Source of the DNA: Amycolatopsis nigrescens CSC17Ta-90
GTDB taxonomy: Bacteria; Actinomycetota; Actinomycetes; Mycobacteriales; Pseudonocardiaceae
Assembly: GCF_000384315.1 (NCBI RefSeq)
Contig: NZ_ARVW01000001.1
Location: 8,787,001 to 8,851,000 of the forward strand
DNA length: 64,000 bases
Direction: 5' to 3'
Shown here: positions 50,581-59,252 of the stretch, piece by piece
Position numbering within the stretch: position 1 is the first letter of the stretch
Layout of the letters: every line of letters starts with the position of its first letter
Translations under genes and position numbers: made by a program
The notes under the pieces: generated by a model
Told to the model about the DNA's origin: nothing
The model's input: the letters and a program-made list of their open reading frames with translations, nothing else
Databases searched by the model: none

Positions 50581-51258
50581 TCAGTGCTGGCCGTAGACGT
50601 TCTGGTAGCGGTCGTAGAGCAGGTCGACCTCCTGCTGCCCCAAGGGATGCGGGGTGCCGAGCTGGCGGGCGATGTGCACGGTGCGCGCGACGTCCTCCAG
50701 CAGCACGGCCGCCTTCACCGCCGCCCGCGCGTCGGCGCCGACGGTGAACGGGCCGTGGTTGCGCATCAACACCGCGGGTGAGCGGCTGGACCGCAGGGTC
50801 GCCACGATGCCGTGGCCGATCGAGTCGTCGCCGATCAGCGCGAACGGCCCGACCGGGATGTCGCCGCCGAACTCGTCCGCGATCATGGTCAGCACGCAGG
50901 GAATCGGCTCGCCGCGCGCGGCCCAGGCGGTGGCGTAGGTCGAATGCGTGTGCACCACACCGCCGACCTCCGGCAGGTGCCGGTAGACGTAAGCGTGCGC
51001 CGCCGTGTCCGAAGACGGCGCGTGCTCGCCGTGCACGACTACCCCGCCGAGATCGGTGACCACCATGGTCTCCGCGGACAGCTCGTCGTAGGACACCCCG
51101 GACGGCTTGATCACCATCAGCTCCTGGCCGGGCACCCTGGCCGAGATGTTGCCGGCGGTCCAGCTCACCAGCTCGTTGCGGGTGAGCTCGCCGTGCAGTT
51201 CGGCGACCGTGCGCCGCAGCTCGGTGACGGTCTCGGTCACCGCCTCGGTCACCGACAT
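50581..51258 (-). CDS. araD: L-ribulose-5-phosphate 4-epimerase
   Basis: The 225-residue protein is a class II aldolase-type epimerase: [25 protein letters not shown], the zinc-binding [14 protein letters not shown] (two His) and [11 protein letters not shown]. It converts L-ribulose 5-phosphate to D-xylulose 5-phosphate for the pentose phosphate pathway. Its ATG follows the araB stop directly (TAG-ATG) and the gene ends 22 bp before araA. Confidence 0.95.
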   Translation of the reverse strand: MSVTEAVTETVTELRRTVAELHGELTRNELVSWTAGNISARVPGQELMVIKPSGVSYDELSAETMVVTDLGGVVVHGEHAPSSDTAAHAYVYRHLPEVGGVVHTHSTYATAWAARGEPIPCVLTMIADEFGGDIPVGPFALIGDDSIGHGIVATLRSSRSPAVLMRNHGPFTVGADARAAVKAAVLLEDVARTVHIARQLGTPHPLGQQEVDLLYDRYQNVYGQH

Positions 51259-52935
51259 CTAGTTCTGTCCTTTCCGGACGGACGCGAGCTCTCGCCGGCG
51301 CCCAGCCAACCTGTGCATCACGTCGTTCGCCCCGCGCCCGAAGTGGTCGTGGAGGGTGGAGTAGTCGGCGTAGAGCTGTTCGTAGGCTTCGACATTGCGC
51401 GCCACCGGCCGGTGCACCCCGGTCCGGACCGAACCCATCGCGGCGGCCGCGGCACCGATGTCGCGGTACACCCCGGCGGCCACCGCCGCGTGCATCGCGG
51501 AGCCGAGCGCGGGCCCCTGCTCGGACCCGATCACCGACAGCGGCATGCCCAGCACGTCGGCGTAGATCTGCATCAGCAGCGGGTTCTTCGCCAGCCCACC
51601 GGCGACCACGAACTCGGTGACCGGCACCCCGGCGCCGGTGAAGGCTTCGACGATCTTCCTGGTGCCGAACGCGGTGGCCTCCAGCAGCGCGCGGTAGCCG
51701 TCCTCGGCGCGGGTGGCCAGCGTCTGACCGAGCACCAGCCCGGACAGCTCGTGGTCGACGAGCACCGACCGGTTGCCGCTGTGCCAGTCGAGCGCGAGCA
51801 GGCCGTGCTCGCCGACCTCCTGCCGGGACGCGAGCAAGGTCAGGTATTCGTGCACCGAAAGGCCGCGCTCACGGGCGCTTTCGTGGTACTCCGGCGGGAC
51901 CGCGCTCCGCACGAACCAGCCGAAGATGTCGCCGACCCCGCTCTGCCCCGCCTCGTAACCCCAGAGGCCGGGCACGATCCCGCCGTCCACCACCCCGCAC
52001 ATGCCGGGCACCTCGCGCAGTTCGGCACCGTTGAGCACGTGGCAGGTGGAGGTGCCCATGATCGCGACCATCCGGCCGGGCCGCACGGCACCCGCGGCCG
52101 GCGCGGTGACGTGCGCGTCCACATTGCCCACCGCGACCGCGATGCCTTCGGGCAGGCCGGTCCACCCGGCCGCCTCCGCGGAAAGGACGCCGGCGCGGGC
52201 ACCGAGCCGGCCGAGCGGGTGGGCGAGCTTGTCGGTGACGAACCCGCCGAAGGCCGGGTTGAGCGCGCGCAGGAAGCCGGCGTCGGGATAGCCGCCGTCC
52301 TGGTAGATCCCCTTGTAGCCGGCCGTGCAGGCGTTGCGGACGTAGTTCCCGGTGAGCCGCCAGACGATCCAGTCGGCCAGCTCCACCCAGTGCCGCATGG
52401 CCGCGTACACCTCGGGCGCGTCTTCGAGGACTTCCAGCGCCTTCGCGAACTCCCATTCGGCGGAGATCAGGCCGCCGTAGCGCGGAAGCCATTTCTCCCC
52501 GCGCTCACTGGCCAGCACGTTGATCCGGTCGGCCTGCGGCTGCGCGGCATGGTGGCGCCACAGCTTGACGTAGGCGTGCGGGTTCCCGGCGAACTCGGGC
52601 AGCTCGCACAACGGGGTGCCGTCCGAGGTGGTCGGCACCATCGTGCAGGCGGTGAAGTCGGTACCGATGCCGACCACTGCCGACGGGTCGGCGCCGGCCG
52701 CCGCGAGCGCCTCGGGCACGGCATGGCGCAGCACCCCGAGGTAGTCCGACGGCACCTGCAGCGCCCAGTCCGGTGGCAGTGCCGAGCCGGTGCCGGGCAG
52801 GATCCGGTCGGCCACCCCGTGCGGGTACTCGAAAGCCGCGCCGCCCAACTCAGCGCCGTCGGCGGCGCGCACCACGATCGCGCGGCCGGACAGCGTGCCG
52901 AAGTCGATCCCCACGACCAGCGGGTCCTCGGTCAC
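51259..52935 (-). CDS. araB: Ribulokinase
   Basis: The 558-residue protein is an FGGY-family kinase: VVGIDFGTLSGRAIVV at the N-terminus, VVGIGTDFTACTMVPT, YVKLWRHHAA, AIMGTSTCHVLNG, VGNVDAHVTAPAAG and EFVVAGGLAKNPLLMQIYADVLG. It phosphorylates L-ribulose. Two in-frame GTG codons are possible. I chose 52935, which is 9 bases from AAGGAG; the one at 52944 is only 2 bases from it. It heads the arabinose operon behind the LacI-type operator at 52958-52971. Confidence 0.93.
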   Translation of the reverse strand: MTEDPLVVGIDFGTLSGRAIVVRAADGAELGGAAFEYPHGVADRILPGTGSALPPDWALQVPSDYLGVLRHAVPEALAAAGADPSAVVGIGTDFTACTMVPTTSDGTPLCELPEFAGNPHAYVKLWRHHAAQPQADRINVLASERGEKWLPRYGGLISAEWEFAKALEVLEDAPEVYAAMRHWVELADWIVWRLTGNYVRNACTAGYKGIYQDGGYPDAGFLRALNPAFGGFVTDKLAHPLGRLGARAGVLSAEAAGWTGLPEGIAVAVGNVDAHVTAPAAGAVRPGRMVAIMGTSTCHVLNGAELREVPGMCGVVDGGIVPGLWGYEAGQSGVGDIFGWFVRSAVPPEYHESARERGLSVHEYLTLLASRQEVGEHGLLALDWHSGNRSVLVDHELSGLVLGQTLATRAEDGYRALLEATAFGTRKIVEAFTGAGVPVTEFVVAGGLAKNPLLMQIYADVLGMPLSVIGSEQGPALGSAMHAAVAAGVYRDIGAAAAAMGSVRTGVHRPVARNVEAYEQLYADYSTLHDHFGRGANDVMHRLAGRRRELASVRKGQN

Positions 52936-52957
52936 TGCCGACACCTCCTTGGCGTCC

Positions 52958-52971
52958 TGTTAGCGCTAACA
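52958..52971. promoter_or_regulatory. Operator of the arabinose operon (LacI-type)
   Basis: TGTTAGCGCTAACA is a perfect 14-bp palindrome with the central CG pair typical of LacI-family sites, 22 bp upstream of araB. Confidence 0.85.
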
Positions 52972-53014
52972 TTTGTTCCCGTACAACAACTTCGCGATGG
53001 TGCTCGCTACTCGC

Positions 53015-54049
53015 CTACCTCGGGCCGGTACTCTCCCGGACGATCAGCTCGGGGGTGACCAGGTGTCTCGCCCGCTCGGCGCCGCCCCGCATCCGTTCGG
53101 CCAGCAGGCCGAACGTGCGCCTGCCCACCTCCGTGAAGTCCTGGCGCACGGTCGTCAGCGGCGGGCTGAAATAGGCCGCCTCCGGCACGTCGTCGAACCC
53201 GGCGACCCGCACGTCCCCCGGCACCGTGAGCCCGGCTTCGCGGAACGCGCGAAGCAGGCCGAGCGCCATCTGGTCGTTCGCCACGAACACCGCGTCCAGG
53301 CCGGGCGAGCCGACCAGCGAACGTCCCGCCTGGTAGCCCGAACGCGAGCTCCAGTCGCCACGGGCCACCGGCGGCACCTCGGCGCCGTGGCGCTCCAGGG
53401 TCTCCCGCCAGGCCCGCTCCCGGTCGATCGCCTCCAGCCAGTCCGCCGGCCCTGCCACGTGCCACACCGTGCGGTGCCCGAGCGCGAGCAGGTGCTCGGT
53501 CGCCCGGCGGGCCCCGTCGTACTGGTCCACCGAGATCACCGGAACGGCCGCCTTGTCGCCACCGCCGACGGCCACCAGCGGCACGTCCCGCGGTGCGTAC
53601 TCCAGCGCCCGTGCCGCCGCCGCGTGCGGGGCGATCACCACGATGCCCTCCACCGCCTGGCGGCACAGTATCTCCACCGCGTCCGAAATGGACGAACGCT
53701 GCGGCCGGTTGACGCTGGAGATGGCGATCGCGTAGCCGGCCTCGCGGGCCGCGTTCTCGATTCCGTAGAGCGTGCTCGCCGGGCCGTACAGGGTGGAGTC
53801 CAGCGCCACCACGCCGAGCGTGCCGGAACGGCCGGTGACCAGTGTGCGAGCTGCCGAGTTGGGCCGGTAGTCCAGTTCCTCGATCGCGGCCAGCACCCTG
53901 GCCCGCGTCTGGGCCCGCACCGGCCCGGTCCCGTTGACCACCCTGGAGACCGTCATATGCGAAACGCCGGCCACCCCGGCGACATCGGCCAGGCTGGCGT
54001 GGCGCTGCACGGCCGGGACCTGATCCCCGCGCGGGGCGTCACCTGTCAC
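53015..54049 (-). CDS. LacI family repressor of the arabinose regulon
   Basis: The 344-residue protein has the LacI helix-turn-helix (ASLADVAGVAGVSHMTVSRVVNGTGPV, RVLAAIEELDYRPN) and a sugar-binding domain (GVVALDSTLYGPASTLYGIENAAREAGYAIAI, VFVANDQMALGLLRAFREAGL, DVRVAGFDDVPEAAYFSPPLTTVRQDF). The GTG at 54049 has GGGAGG seven bases upstream and is preferred over the upstream frame. It precedes araB on the same strand. Matching palindromes lie before its own gene and before araB, so it should repress both and respond to arabinose or ribulose. Confidence 0.93.
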   Translation of the reverse strand: MTGDAPRGDQVPAVQRHASLADVAGVAGVSHMTVSRVVNGTGPVRAQTRARVLAAIEELDYRPNSAARTLVTGRSGTLGVVALDSTLYGPASTLYGIENAAREAGYAIAISSVNRPQRSSISDAVEILCRQAVEGIVVIAPHAAAARALEYAPRDVPLVAVGGGDKAAVPVISVDQYDGARRATEHLLALGHRTVWHVAGPADWLEAIDRERAWRETLERHGAEVPPVARGDWSSRSGYQAGRSLVGSPGLDAVFVANDQMALGLLRAFREAGLTVPGDVRVAGFDDVPEAAYFSPPLTTVRQDFTEVGRRTFGLLAERMRGGAERARHLVTPELIVRESTGPR

Positions 54050-54111
54050 CAGAGCACCTCCCGCCCGCTTCGCCGCGATCCGCACCTCTGCCGGTGCCGA
54101 GTGGAGGCTAG

Positions 54112-54125
54112 TGTTAGCGATAACA
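54112..54125. promoter_or_regulatory. Second LacI-type operator (autoregulation)
   Basis: TGTTAGCGATAACA matches the araB operator with one change (A for C) at the centre-right, 63 bp upstream of the repressor gene. Confidence 0.8.
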
Positions 54126-54184
54126 CAGCGTGGGTCAACCCGCCGCGCGATAACGGTCCCATCACACGACAGAGCGGGAGCACC

Positions 54185-57139
54185 TCAGTCCGAAAAGGAC
54201 AGTGCGGCCAGCTCCGCCCTGAGCAGCGCCGCGGTACCGGAGTCACCGGCCCCGTCGCAGAGTTCGGTCAGCACGCCGATCGCCCTGCCGACCCGGTTGG
54301 GCGCAGAAAGCCGCCGCCAGATGGCCAACGCCTCAAGGTGCGCGTCGATGGCCCCCGGTCGGTCGTCGCGGGCGAGGCGGAGGTCGCCGAGCGTGTCCAG
54401 CGCCCTCGCCTCGTCCCAGCGGTGCCCCAGCAGCCGGGCCCGCGTGAGGATCTCGCCGGTGAGCTCCTCGGCTTCGGCGAACCTGCCGCCGGCGGCGTAG
54501 GTCATCGCGATGTCCGCGGTGGTGTCCGCGAGCTCGACTCCCCCGCCGAGCCCGAACATGATCTCGCCGGCCTGCAACAGGCACTGCGTGGCCTGCTCGA
54601 ACCGGCCGTGCTTGAGATGGGCAAGGCCGAGGTTCTTCAACGTCCACAGCTGCGAAAGGCGCGCGCCGCTCGCCTGGAAAGCCGCCATGGCCTCCTCGAA
54701 CAGCGGCAGGTAGTCGCCGTGCACGCCGGCGCGGCGGTACCCGATGGCCAAGGTGAACGCGGCCTGCCCGACGGCCAACGGATCTTCGGCATGGCGGGCA
54801 CGGTCCAGCGCCCGCTCGGAGGCCACCAGTTCGGGCTGGGAGGACGGCTGGATCGCCTTCTCGGTCGCGGCGGGGAACGCCGCGCCGTCCTCGACGAGGG
54901 CCAGGTAGGCGGCGACCGTCCGTTCGGCGTACCGCATGCTTTCGCCAACCCGGTCCCTGGTCGCTTCCACATCGGTGAGCAGGCCGAGCATGCAGGCGAC
55001 ACCCCGCCGGTCACCGGCCTGCTCGGCGGTGCGGAGGCCGTCGGCCAGCACCTCGGCCCAGTCGTCATAACGCCCGCGCACGTCCAGGTAGGTCGTCATC
55101 CGCTGAGCCAGCGGCCAGGCCGGCTGTCCCTCCGCGGCCGCCTGCCGGACCAGGGTGGCCAGCGTGCTCGCCTCGTCGTCCAGCCAGCCGTACGGGTCGG
55201 CGCGCACCGCGGCGCGCAGTTCCTCCGGTGCCCGCCAGCCCGGCTCGGGTTCCGGGTCGAGGCCGTACCAGTGCGGGAGTTCGCCGTCCGCGGTCGCGGC
55301 CAGATCGAGCCAGCCGTCCAGCACCCGGCGGACCGCCGCCCGCCTTGCCGCCACCGGTTCCTGCTGCGCCAGTTCGCCGGCCAGTAGGTGCACCAGGTCG
55401 TGCACGCGGTAGCGGGGCCCGGTCACCCCGCGCCCGGCCGGCTCGACGAGGTGCACGTCGACGAGCGAGTCCAGCGCCCGTTCGGCGGCATCGGGGTCGC
55501 CGTCCACCAGCGCGCCGGCGAGCCAGCCGGGGAACTCGGTGATCCGGAGCAGGCCGAGCCGTCGAAGCAGGCGCCGCTGCCGCCCGCCGAGCACCGCGTA
55601 GCTCTCGGTGAGGCTCGCCCGCAGCCCGAGGTCGCCGACATCGAGCCAGTCGAGCCGACCCCGGCTGGTGCCGAGCCGCCGCGCCAGATCCCCCACCGAC
55701 CAGTTGGGACGGGCGGCGAGCCGGGTGCCGGCGATCTTGAGCGCCAGTGGCAGCCCGCCGCAGTGACCGACGATCTCCGCCGCGGCACCGGGTTCGGCGT
55801 CGACGCGTTCCGCGCCGGCCAGCGCGCCGAGCAGCTTCAGCCCGGACGCGGCGGAGAGAATGCCCAGCGGGAGCGCGGAAACCGAGTCGATGCCCTGCAG
55901 CCGGCGCCGGCTGGTGGCCAGTACCGCGCAGCGCGCCTCCGCGGGCAGCAGCGGGCGGAGCTGTGCCTCGTCGGCCACGTCGTCGAGCACCACCAGCACC
56001 CGCCGCGTGGCCAGCAGTTCCCGGTACAGCGCGGCCCGTTCGTCGTGGTCGGCCGGCACCCCGCCGGACGGCACACCGAGCGCCTGCAGGAACCGCGCGA
56101 GCACCGACTCCGGCCCGGCCGGGGAGCGCCCGGCGCCGCCGAGCCGCGCGTACAGCTGGCCGTCCGGATACTCGGTCCGCAGCTGATGCGCCAGGCGCAG
56201 GGCGAGTGCCGTCTTCCCGACACCGCCCGGCCCGGTGAGGGCGAGCCGGTTGTGTCCCTTGCCGAGCAGGGCGTGCGCGGCGGCCAGTGTCTCGTCCCTG
56301 CCGACCAGGCCGGGCACGTCGGGCGGAAGCTGCCGGGGCACCAGGTAGGCGTGCGTGGCCACCGAGTCGGCCTGGTGCGGCGAGGTCGGGCCGGTGAGGA
56401 TCGCGCGGTAGAGCTGCTGGAGCTGGATCGACGGTTCGACCCCCAGCTCGTCGAGCATGCGTTCCCTGGTCTCGCGGAACACGGCCAGCGCGTCGGCGAT
56501 CCGGCCCTCCCCGGTGTAGGCGATCATGAGCTGGCCGCGGAACCGTTCCCGCACCGGATGTTCGGTGACCAGCGCGGAAAGCTCACCGATCACATCCCGG
56601 TGCCGGCCGAGCGCGAGATCGGTTTCCACCCGGTCCTCCAGCGCGTCGAGCCTGGCCTCGTCCAGCCTGGCCGCCTCGTCCCGCACCACCGGGCAGTCCA
56701 CCCCGTCGAAGGCGGGACCGGACCAGTGCGCCAGCGCGGTGTGCAGCAGGTCCGCGGCCGCCACCAGATCGCCGGTGGCGAGCCGGTCCCTGGCCGCGGC
56801 GACGTCGCGGTGAAACCTTTCGACGTCGGTCTGGCCGCCGGCCAGCCGCAGCCGGTAGCCGGAGGGCTCGGTCAGGATCGGGGCCTGCGCCCGCTCACCG
56901 GACGCGCCGAGCGTCCGGCGCAGATGGGACACCACGCCCTGCAGCTGCACCCGGTGCGACATCGGCGGGGAATGCCGCCACAGCGCGTCGGTCAGCCGGT
57001 CCATCGAGACGGCCTGGTTGGCGTTGAGCAGCAACAGGCTCAGCACGGCCAGTCGTTGCGGGCTGCCGATCGGTACCGGCGCACCCGCGAGTTCCACCCG
57101 AACCGGACCGAGCACGCGAAAGTACAGTTCGGCTGACAT
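54185..57139 (-). CDS. AfsR-type large SARP regulator (BTAD-NB-ARC-TPR)
   Basis: The 984-residue protein begins with an OmpR-like winged helix (LYFRVLGPVRVELAGAPVPIGSPQRLAVLSLLLLN, TDALW) and a BTAD domain (HWSGPAFDG, HPVRERFRGQLMIAYTGEGRIADALAVFRETRERMLDELGVEPS). An NB-ARC NTPase domain follows: Walker A LTGPGGVGKTAL near residue 300, VLVVLDDVADEAQLRPLLP and GGLPLALKIAGTRL. The last 350 residues are helical TPR-like repeats. This is the global-regulator AfsR layout. It lies alone, 110 bp from the divergent small gene at 57295. Its target is not evident from the neighbours. Confidence 0.93.
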   Translation of the reverse strand: MSAELYFRVLGPVRVELAGAPVPIGSPQRLAVLSLLLLNANQAVSMDRLTDALWRHSPPMSHRVQLQGVVSHLRRTLGASGERAQAPILTEPSGYRLRLAGGQTDVERFHRDVAAARDRLATGDLVAAADLLHTALAHWSGPAFDGVDCPVVRDEAARLDEARLDALEDRVETDLALGRHRDVIGELSALVTEHPVRERFRGQLMIAYTGEGRIADALAVFRETRERMLDELGVEPSIQLQQLYRAILTGPTSPHQADSVATHAYLVPRQLPPDVPGLVGRDETLAAAHALLGKGHNRLALTGPGGVGKTALALRLAHQLRTEYPDGQLYARLGGAGRSPAGPESVLARFLQALGVPSGGVPADHDERAALYRELLATRRVLVVLDDVADEAQLRPLLPAEARCAVLATSRRRLQGIDSVSALPLGILSAASGLKLLGALAGAERVDAEPGAAAEIVGHCGGLPLALKIAGTRLAARPNWSVGDLARRLGTSRGRLDWLDVGDLGLRASLTESYAVLGGRQRRLLRRLGLLRITEFPGWLAGALVDGDPDAAERALDSLVDVHLVEPAGRGVTGPRYRVHDLVHLLAGELAQQEPVAARRAAVRRVLDGWLDLAATADGELPHWYGLDPEPEPGWRAPEELRAAVRADPYGWLDDEASTLATLVRQAAAEGQPAWPLAQRMTTYLDVRGRYDDWAEVLADGLRTAEQAGDRRGVACMLGLLTDVEATRDRVGESMRYAERTVAAYLALVEDGAAFPAATEKAIQPSSQPELVASERALDRARHAEDPLAVGQAAFTLAIGYRRAGVHGDYLPLFEEAMAAFQASGARLSQLWTLKNLGLAHLKHGRFEQATQCLLQAGEIMFGLGGGVELADTTADIAMTYAAGGRFAEAEELTGEILTRARLLGHRWDEARALDTLGDLRLARDDRPGAIDAHLEALAIWRRLSAPNRVGRAIGVLTELCDGAGDSGTAALLRAELAALSFSD

Positions 57140-57294
57140 TCACCGGACCTCGTCGAAGGCTGGTACTGAACGACCAGGCTAGCCGACCCCCTTCCCCGGT
57201 GTCGTGCGGCGTTTAGCGCCCGGTTAGCGACGGCTGCGAAACTCCGCCAGGCCGCGACTGCCCGCCGCGGTTCTGGAGCCGGGGGAGGACGAGG

Positions 57295-57591
57295 ATGGCC
57301 GTGCGGCCGGACGCGGTCCATGACATCGCCTACTGGCTGGCCGCCTACGAGCGGACCTTGTCGGACCAGAACGCCCAGGCGAAGCGGTTTCTCAACGGTG
57401 ACAACATGTTCCCGTTCCCCGGCGGCCCGCTGAAGGACGCCTATCGCGAGATCACCGAGCGCGGGGTCGCGATGCTCAACGAGATGAACGAGTCCCTCGA
57501 CCGGCTCGCCGTCGCCTTGCGCCTGGCCGCCGCGGAGCACCAGCTCGACGCGCCCCGCTCGCCTGCCGCCGCGCACCCGCGCCGCCCCTGA
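57295..57591 (+). CDS. Small helical protein, unknown function
   Basis: The 98-residue protein is predicted to be mostly two helices (about 5-32 and 45-83: AVHDIAYWLAAYERTLSDQNAQAKRFL, LKDAYREITERGVAMLNEMNESLDRLAVALRLAAAEHQ) joined by NMFPFPGGP, then a Pro/Arg/His tail. The hairpin shape recalls ESX-type small proteins, but there is no WXG motif and no secretion gene nearby. No family is assigned. It is divergent from the AfsR-type gene and precedes the CPBP protease gene by 39 bp. Confidence 0.55.
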   Translation: MAVRPDAVHDIAYWLAAYERTLSDQNAQAKRFLNGDNMFPFPGGPLKDAYREITERGVAMLNEMNESLDRLAVALRLAAAEHQLDAPRSPAAAHPRRP

Positions 57592-57630
57592 GCCGCGCGG
57601 CGCCCGGTAGCGGAGGCATACTGGCGGAAG

Positions 57631-58371
57631 ATGTCGACCACGATCGCCCCCGCACGACCGGCGACGCCGCAGCGCCCGCGTCGCCGGGGCCCCGCCCTCG
57701 CCACCGCGCTGGTTCTGCTCGCGACGGCCACCACGCTGACCAACCGGGTACTGCCCGGCTGGGCGTATCCGGTGTGCGGGGTGGTCACGTCGGCCGCGCT
57801 GATCGGGCTGGCCAGGTGGGCCGGCCTGCGCCCGGCCGCGATCGGACTCGACCGACGGCAGCTCAAGCGGGGCGCGCTGGCCGGCATGGCCGGGGTCGCG
57901 GTGGTCGGCGTCGCGTTCGGGATCGCGGCCGCGGTCCCGTCCCTGAACGCGGTGTTCCGCGACGAGCGGATCGGCTCGCCGGGTGCGGGGCAGCTGCTGT
58001 GGCTGACCCTCGTCCGGATTCCGCTCGGCACCGTGCTGATCGAGGAGATCGCGTTCCGCGGTGTGCTGCCCGCGCTGCTCGGCGCGGACGAACGCTGGCG
58101 CTGGGGCCCGGTGCTCGGCGCCGCCGGGCTGTTCGGCCTCTGGCACGTGCTGCCGTCACTGGCGCTGACCCAGAACTCGATGGTGCAGACGACTTTCGGC
58201 GGGCTGCCGGTGGCCGTGCTGTCCGTGCTGGCGATGCTGGCCGCAGCCGGCGTCGGGGTGACCCTGCACTGGTTGCGGCACACCGGCCGGAGCGTGCTCG
58301 CGCCGGTGCTGGTGCACCTGGCTACCAACTCCGGCGGCCTGCTCGTCGCCTGGCTGTACCTGCCCTCCTGA
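57631..58371 (+). CDS. CPBP family intramembrane glutamic endopeptidase
   Basis: The 246-residue membrane protein has the CPBP/Abi motifs: EEIAFRGVLPALL (Glu138-Glu139, Arg143) and FGLWHVLPSL (His near 177), and a third conserved stretch around LVHLATNSGGLL. Family members are intramembrane proteases of the Rce1 type, linked to prenyl-protein processing, bacteriocin self-immunity or stress. There are about six helices. Neighbours give no clue to the substrate. It is convergent with the gntR gene (15 bp apart). Confidence 0.88.
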   Translation: MSTTIAPARPATPQRPRRRGPALATALVLLATATTLTNRVLPGWAYPVCGVVTSAALIGLARWAGLRPAAIGLDRRQLKRGALAGMAGVAVVGVAFGIAAAVPSLNAVFRDERIGSPGAGQLLWLTLVRIPLGTVLIEEIAFRGVLPALLGADERWRWGPVLGAAGLFGLWHVLPSLALTQNSMVQTTFGGLPVAVLSVLAMLAAAGVGVTLHWLRHTGRSVLAPVLVHLATNSGGLLVAWLYLPS

Positions 58372-58386
58372 ACCCGCCCGCGGGGA

Positions 58387-59154
58387 TCAGTCGGCGGGCG
58401 GGGACTGCACCAGGCGGTAGCCGGTGCTGGCGGAGAACTCGGCGGTGAGCGCGTAGCGGTCGCCGCGGACCAGGGTGTGGCGCCATTCCACCGGCCGGTC
58501 GTGCGCGTGGCTGAGCCTGTTGATCGAGAACGCCGCCACGTCGTGCGCGCAGTTCAGCTGGTTGCGTTCGGCCGCGGTGGGGATCACCGCGTGCACGTCC
58601 TCGTGGCCGCGGTCGAGCCGGATACCGGTCCTGGCGGCCAGTTCGGCGTAGAGGCTGGTGTGCCCGAGATCCGCGCCCAGTATCGGCGACGCGAGTGACG
58701 CGGGAAGCCACACCCGGTCCAGGGCGAGCGGTTCGTCGCCGGCGAGGCGGAGCCGCTCGAGGTAGACCAGCGGGGTGGAGGCCTCGAGCCCGAGGCGCTC
58801 GGCGACCAGCGCGTCGGCCCTGGTGTCGAAGGTGCGCACGATGCTGTGCTGCGGAAGGCCGGCGGCTTCGACGGACGCGAAAAGGCTGTAGAGCGCACCC
58901 AGCGGCTGCTGGATCTCCGGCTGCGGGGCGACCCGCGGCTGACGGCCTCGTTCGGCGACGATCATGCCGTCCGCGCGGAGCTGCCGCAGCGCCTGGCGGA
59001 CCGTGTGCCTGCTGACCCCGTATTCCTCGGCCAGCGCCATCTCGCCGGGGAACTGCTCGCTGAACTCCCCCGCGTCCAGCCTGTTCAGCAGCTCCCGCTG
59101 CAGTTGCCGCCAGAGCGGTTCGGACCCGACCCGGTCGAGCGCTCGCGTCGCCAT
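58387..59154 (-). CDS. GntR/HutC family regulator
   Basis: The 255-residue protein has the GntR winged helix (LWRQLQRELLNRLDAGEFSEQFPGEMALAEEYGVSRHTVRQALRQLRADGMI) and a UTRA effector domain (ADALVAERLGLEASTPLVYLERLRLAGDEPLALDRVWLP, QLNCAHDVAAFSINRLSHAHDRPVEW, GDRYALTAEF). GGAGGCAGGGAGGG precedes the ATG. It is divergent from the YeiH-type gene, and two palindromes lie between them, so it regulates itself and that transporter. Confidence 0.92.
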   Translation of the reverse strand: MATRALDRVGSEPLWRQLQRELLNRLDAGEFSEQFPGEMALAEEYGVSRHTVRQALRQLRADGMIVAERGRQPRVAPQPEIQQPLGALYSLFASVEAAGLPQHSIVRTFDTRADALVAERLGLEASTPLVYLERLRLAGDEPLALDRVWLPASLASPILGADLGHTSLYAELAARTGIRLDRGHEDVHAVIPTAAERNQLNCAHDVAAFSINRLSHAHDRPVEWRHTLVRGDRYALTAEFSASTGYRLVQSPPAD

Positions 59155-59197
59155 GTCGCCCTCCCTGCCTCCGCTTGCCGACCCTACCTGTTGGCAA

Positions 59198-59209
59198 ATG
59201 TACGTACAT
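59198..59209. promoter_or_regulatory. GntR operator 1
   Basis: ATGTACGTACAT is a perfect 12-bp palindrome, 44 bp upstream of gntR. Its centre is 24 bp from the centre of the second site. Confidence 0.75.
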
Positions 59210-59219
59210 CCGCTACTTT

Positions 59220-59235
59220 AAATGTTCGTACATTT
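59220..59235. promoter_or_regulatory. GntR operator 2
   Basis: AAATGT-TCGT-ACATTT is an inverted repeat with the same half-site (ATGT...ACAT) as operator 1, 17 bp upstream of the YeiH-type gene. Confidence 0.75.
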
Positions 59236-59252
59236 GACGAAAGGGGTAAGCG

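Noticed and set aside
50812..55387. Two long plus-strand frames opposite araD/araB and lacI/AfsR-type genes
   Set aside because: Antisense shadows of well-supported minus-strand genes, with no recognisable motifs and no plausible ribosome sites.
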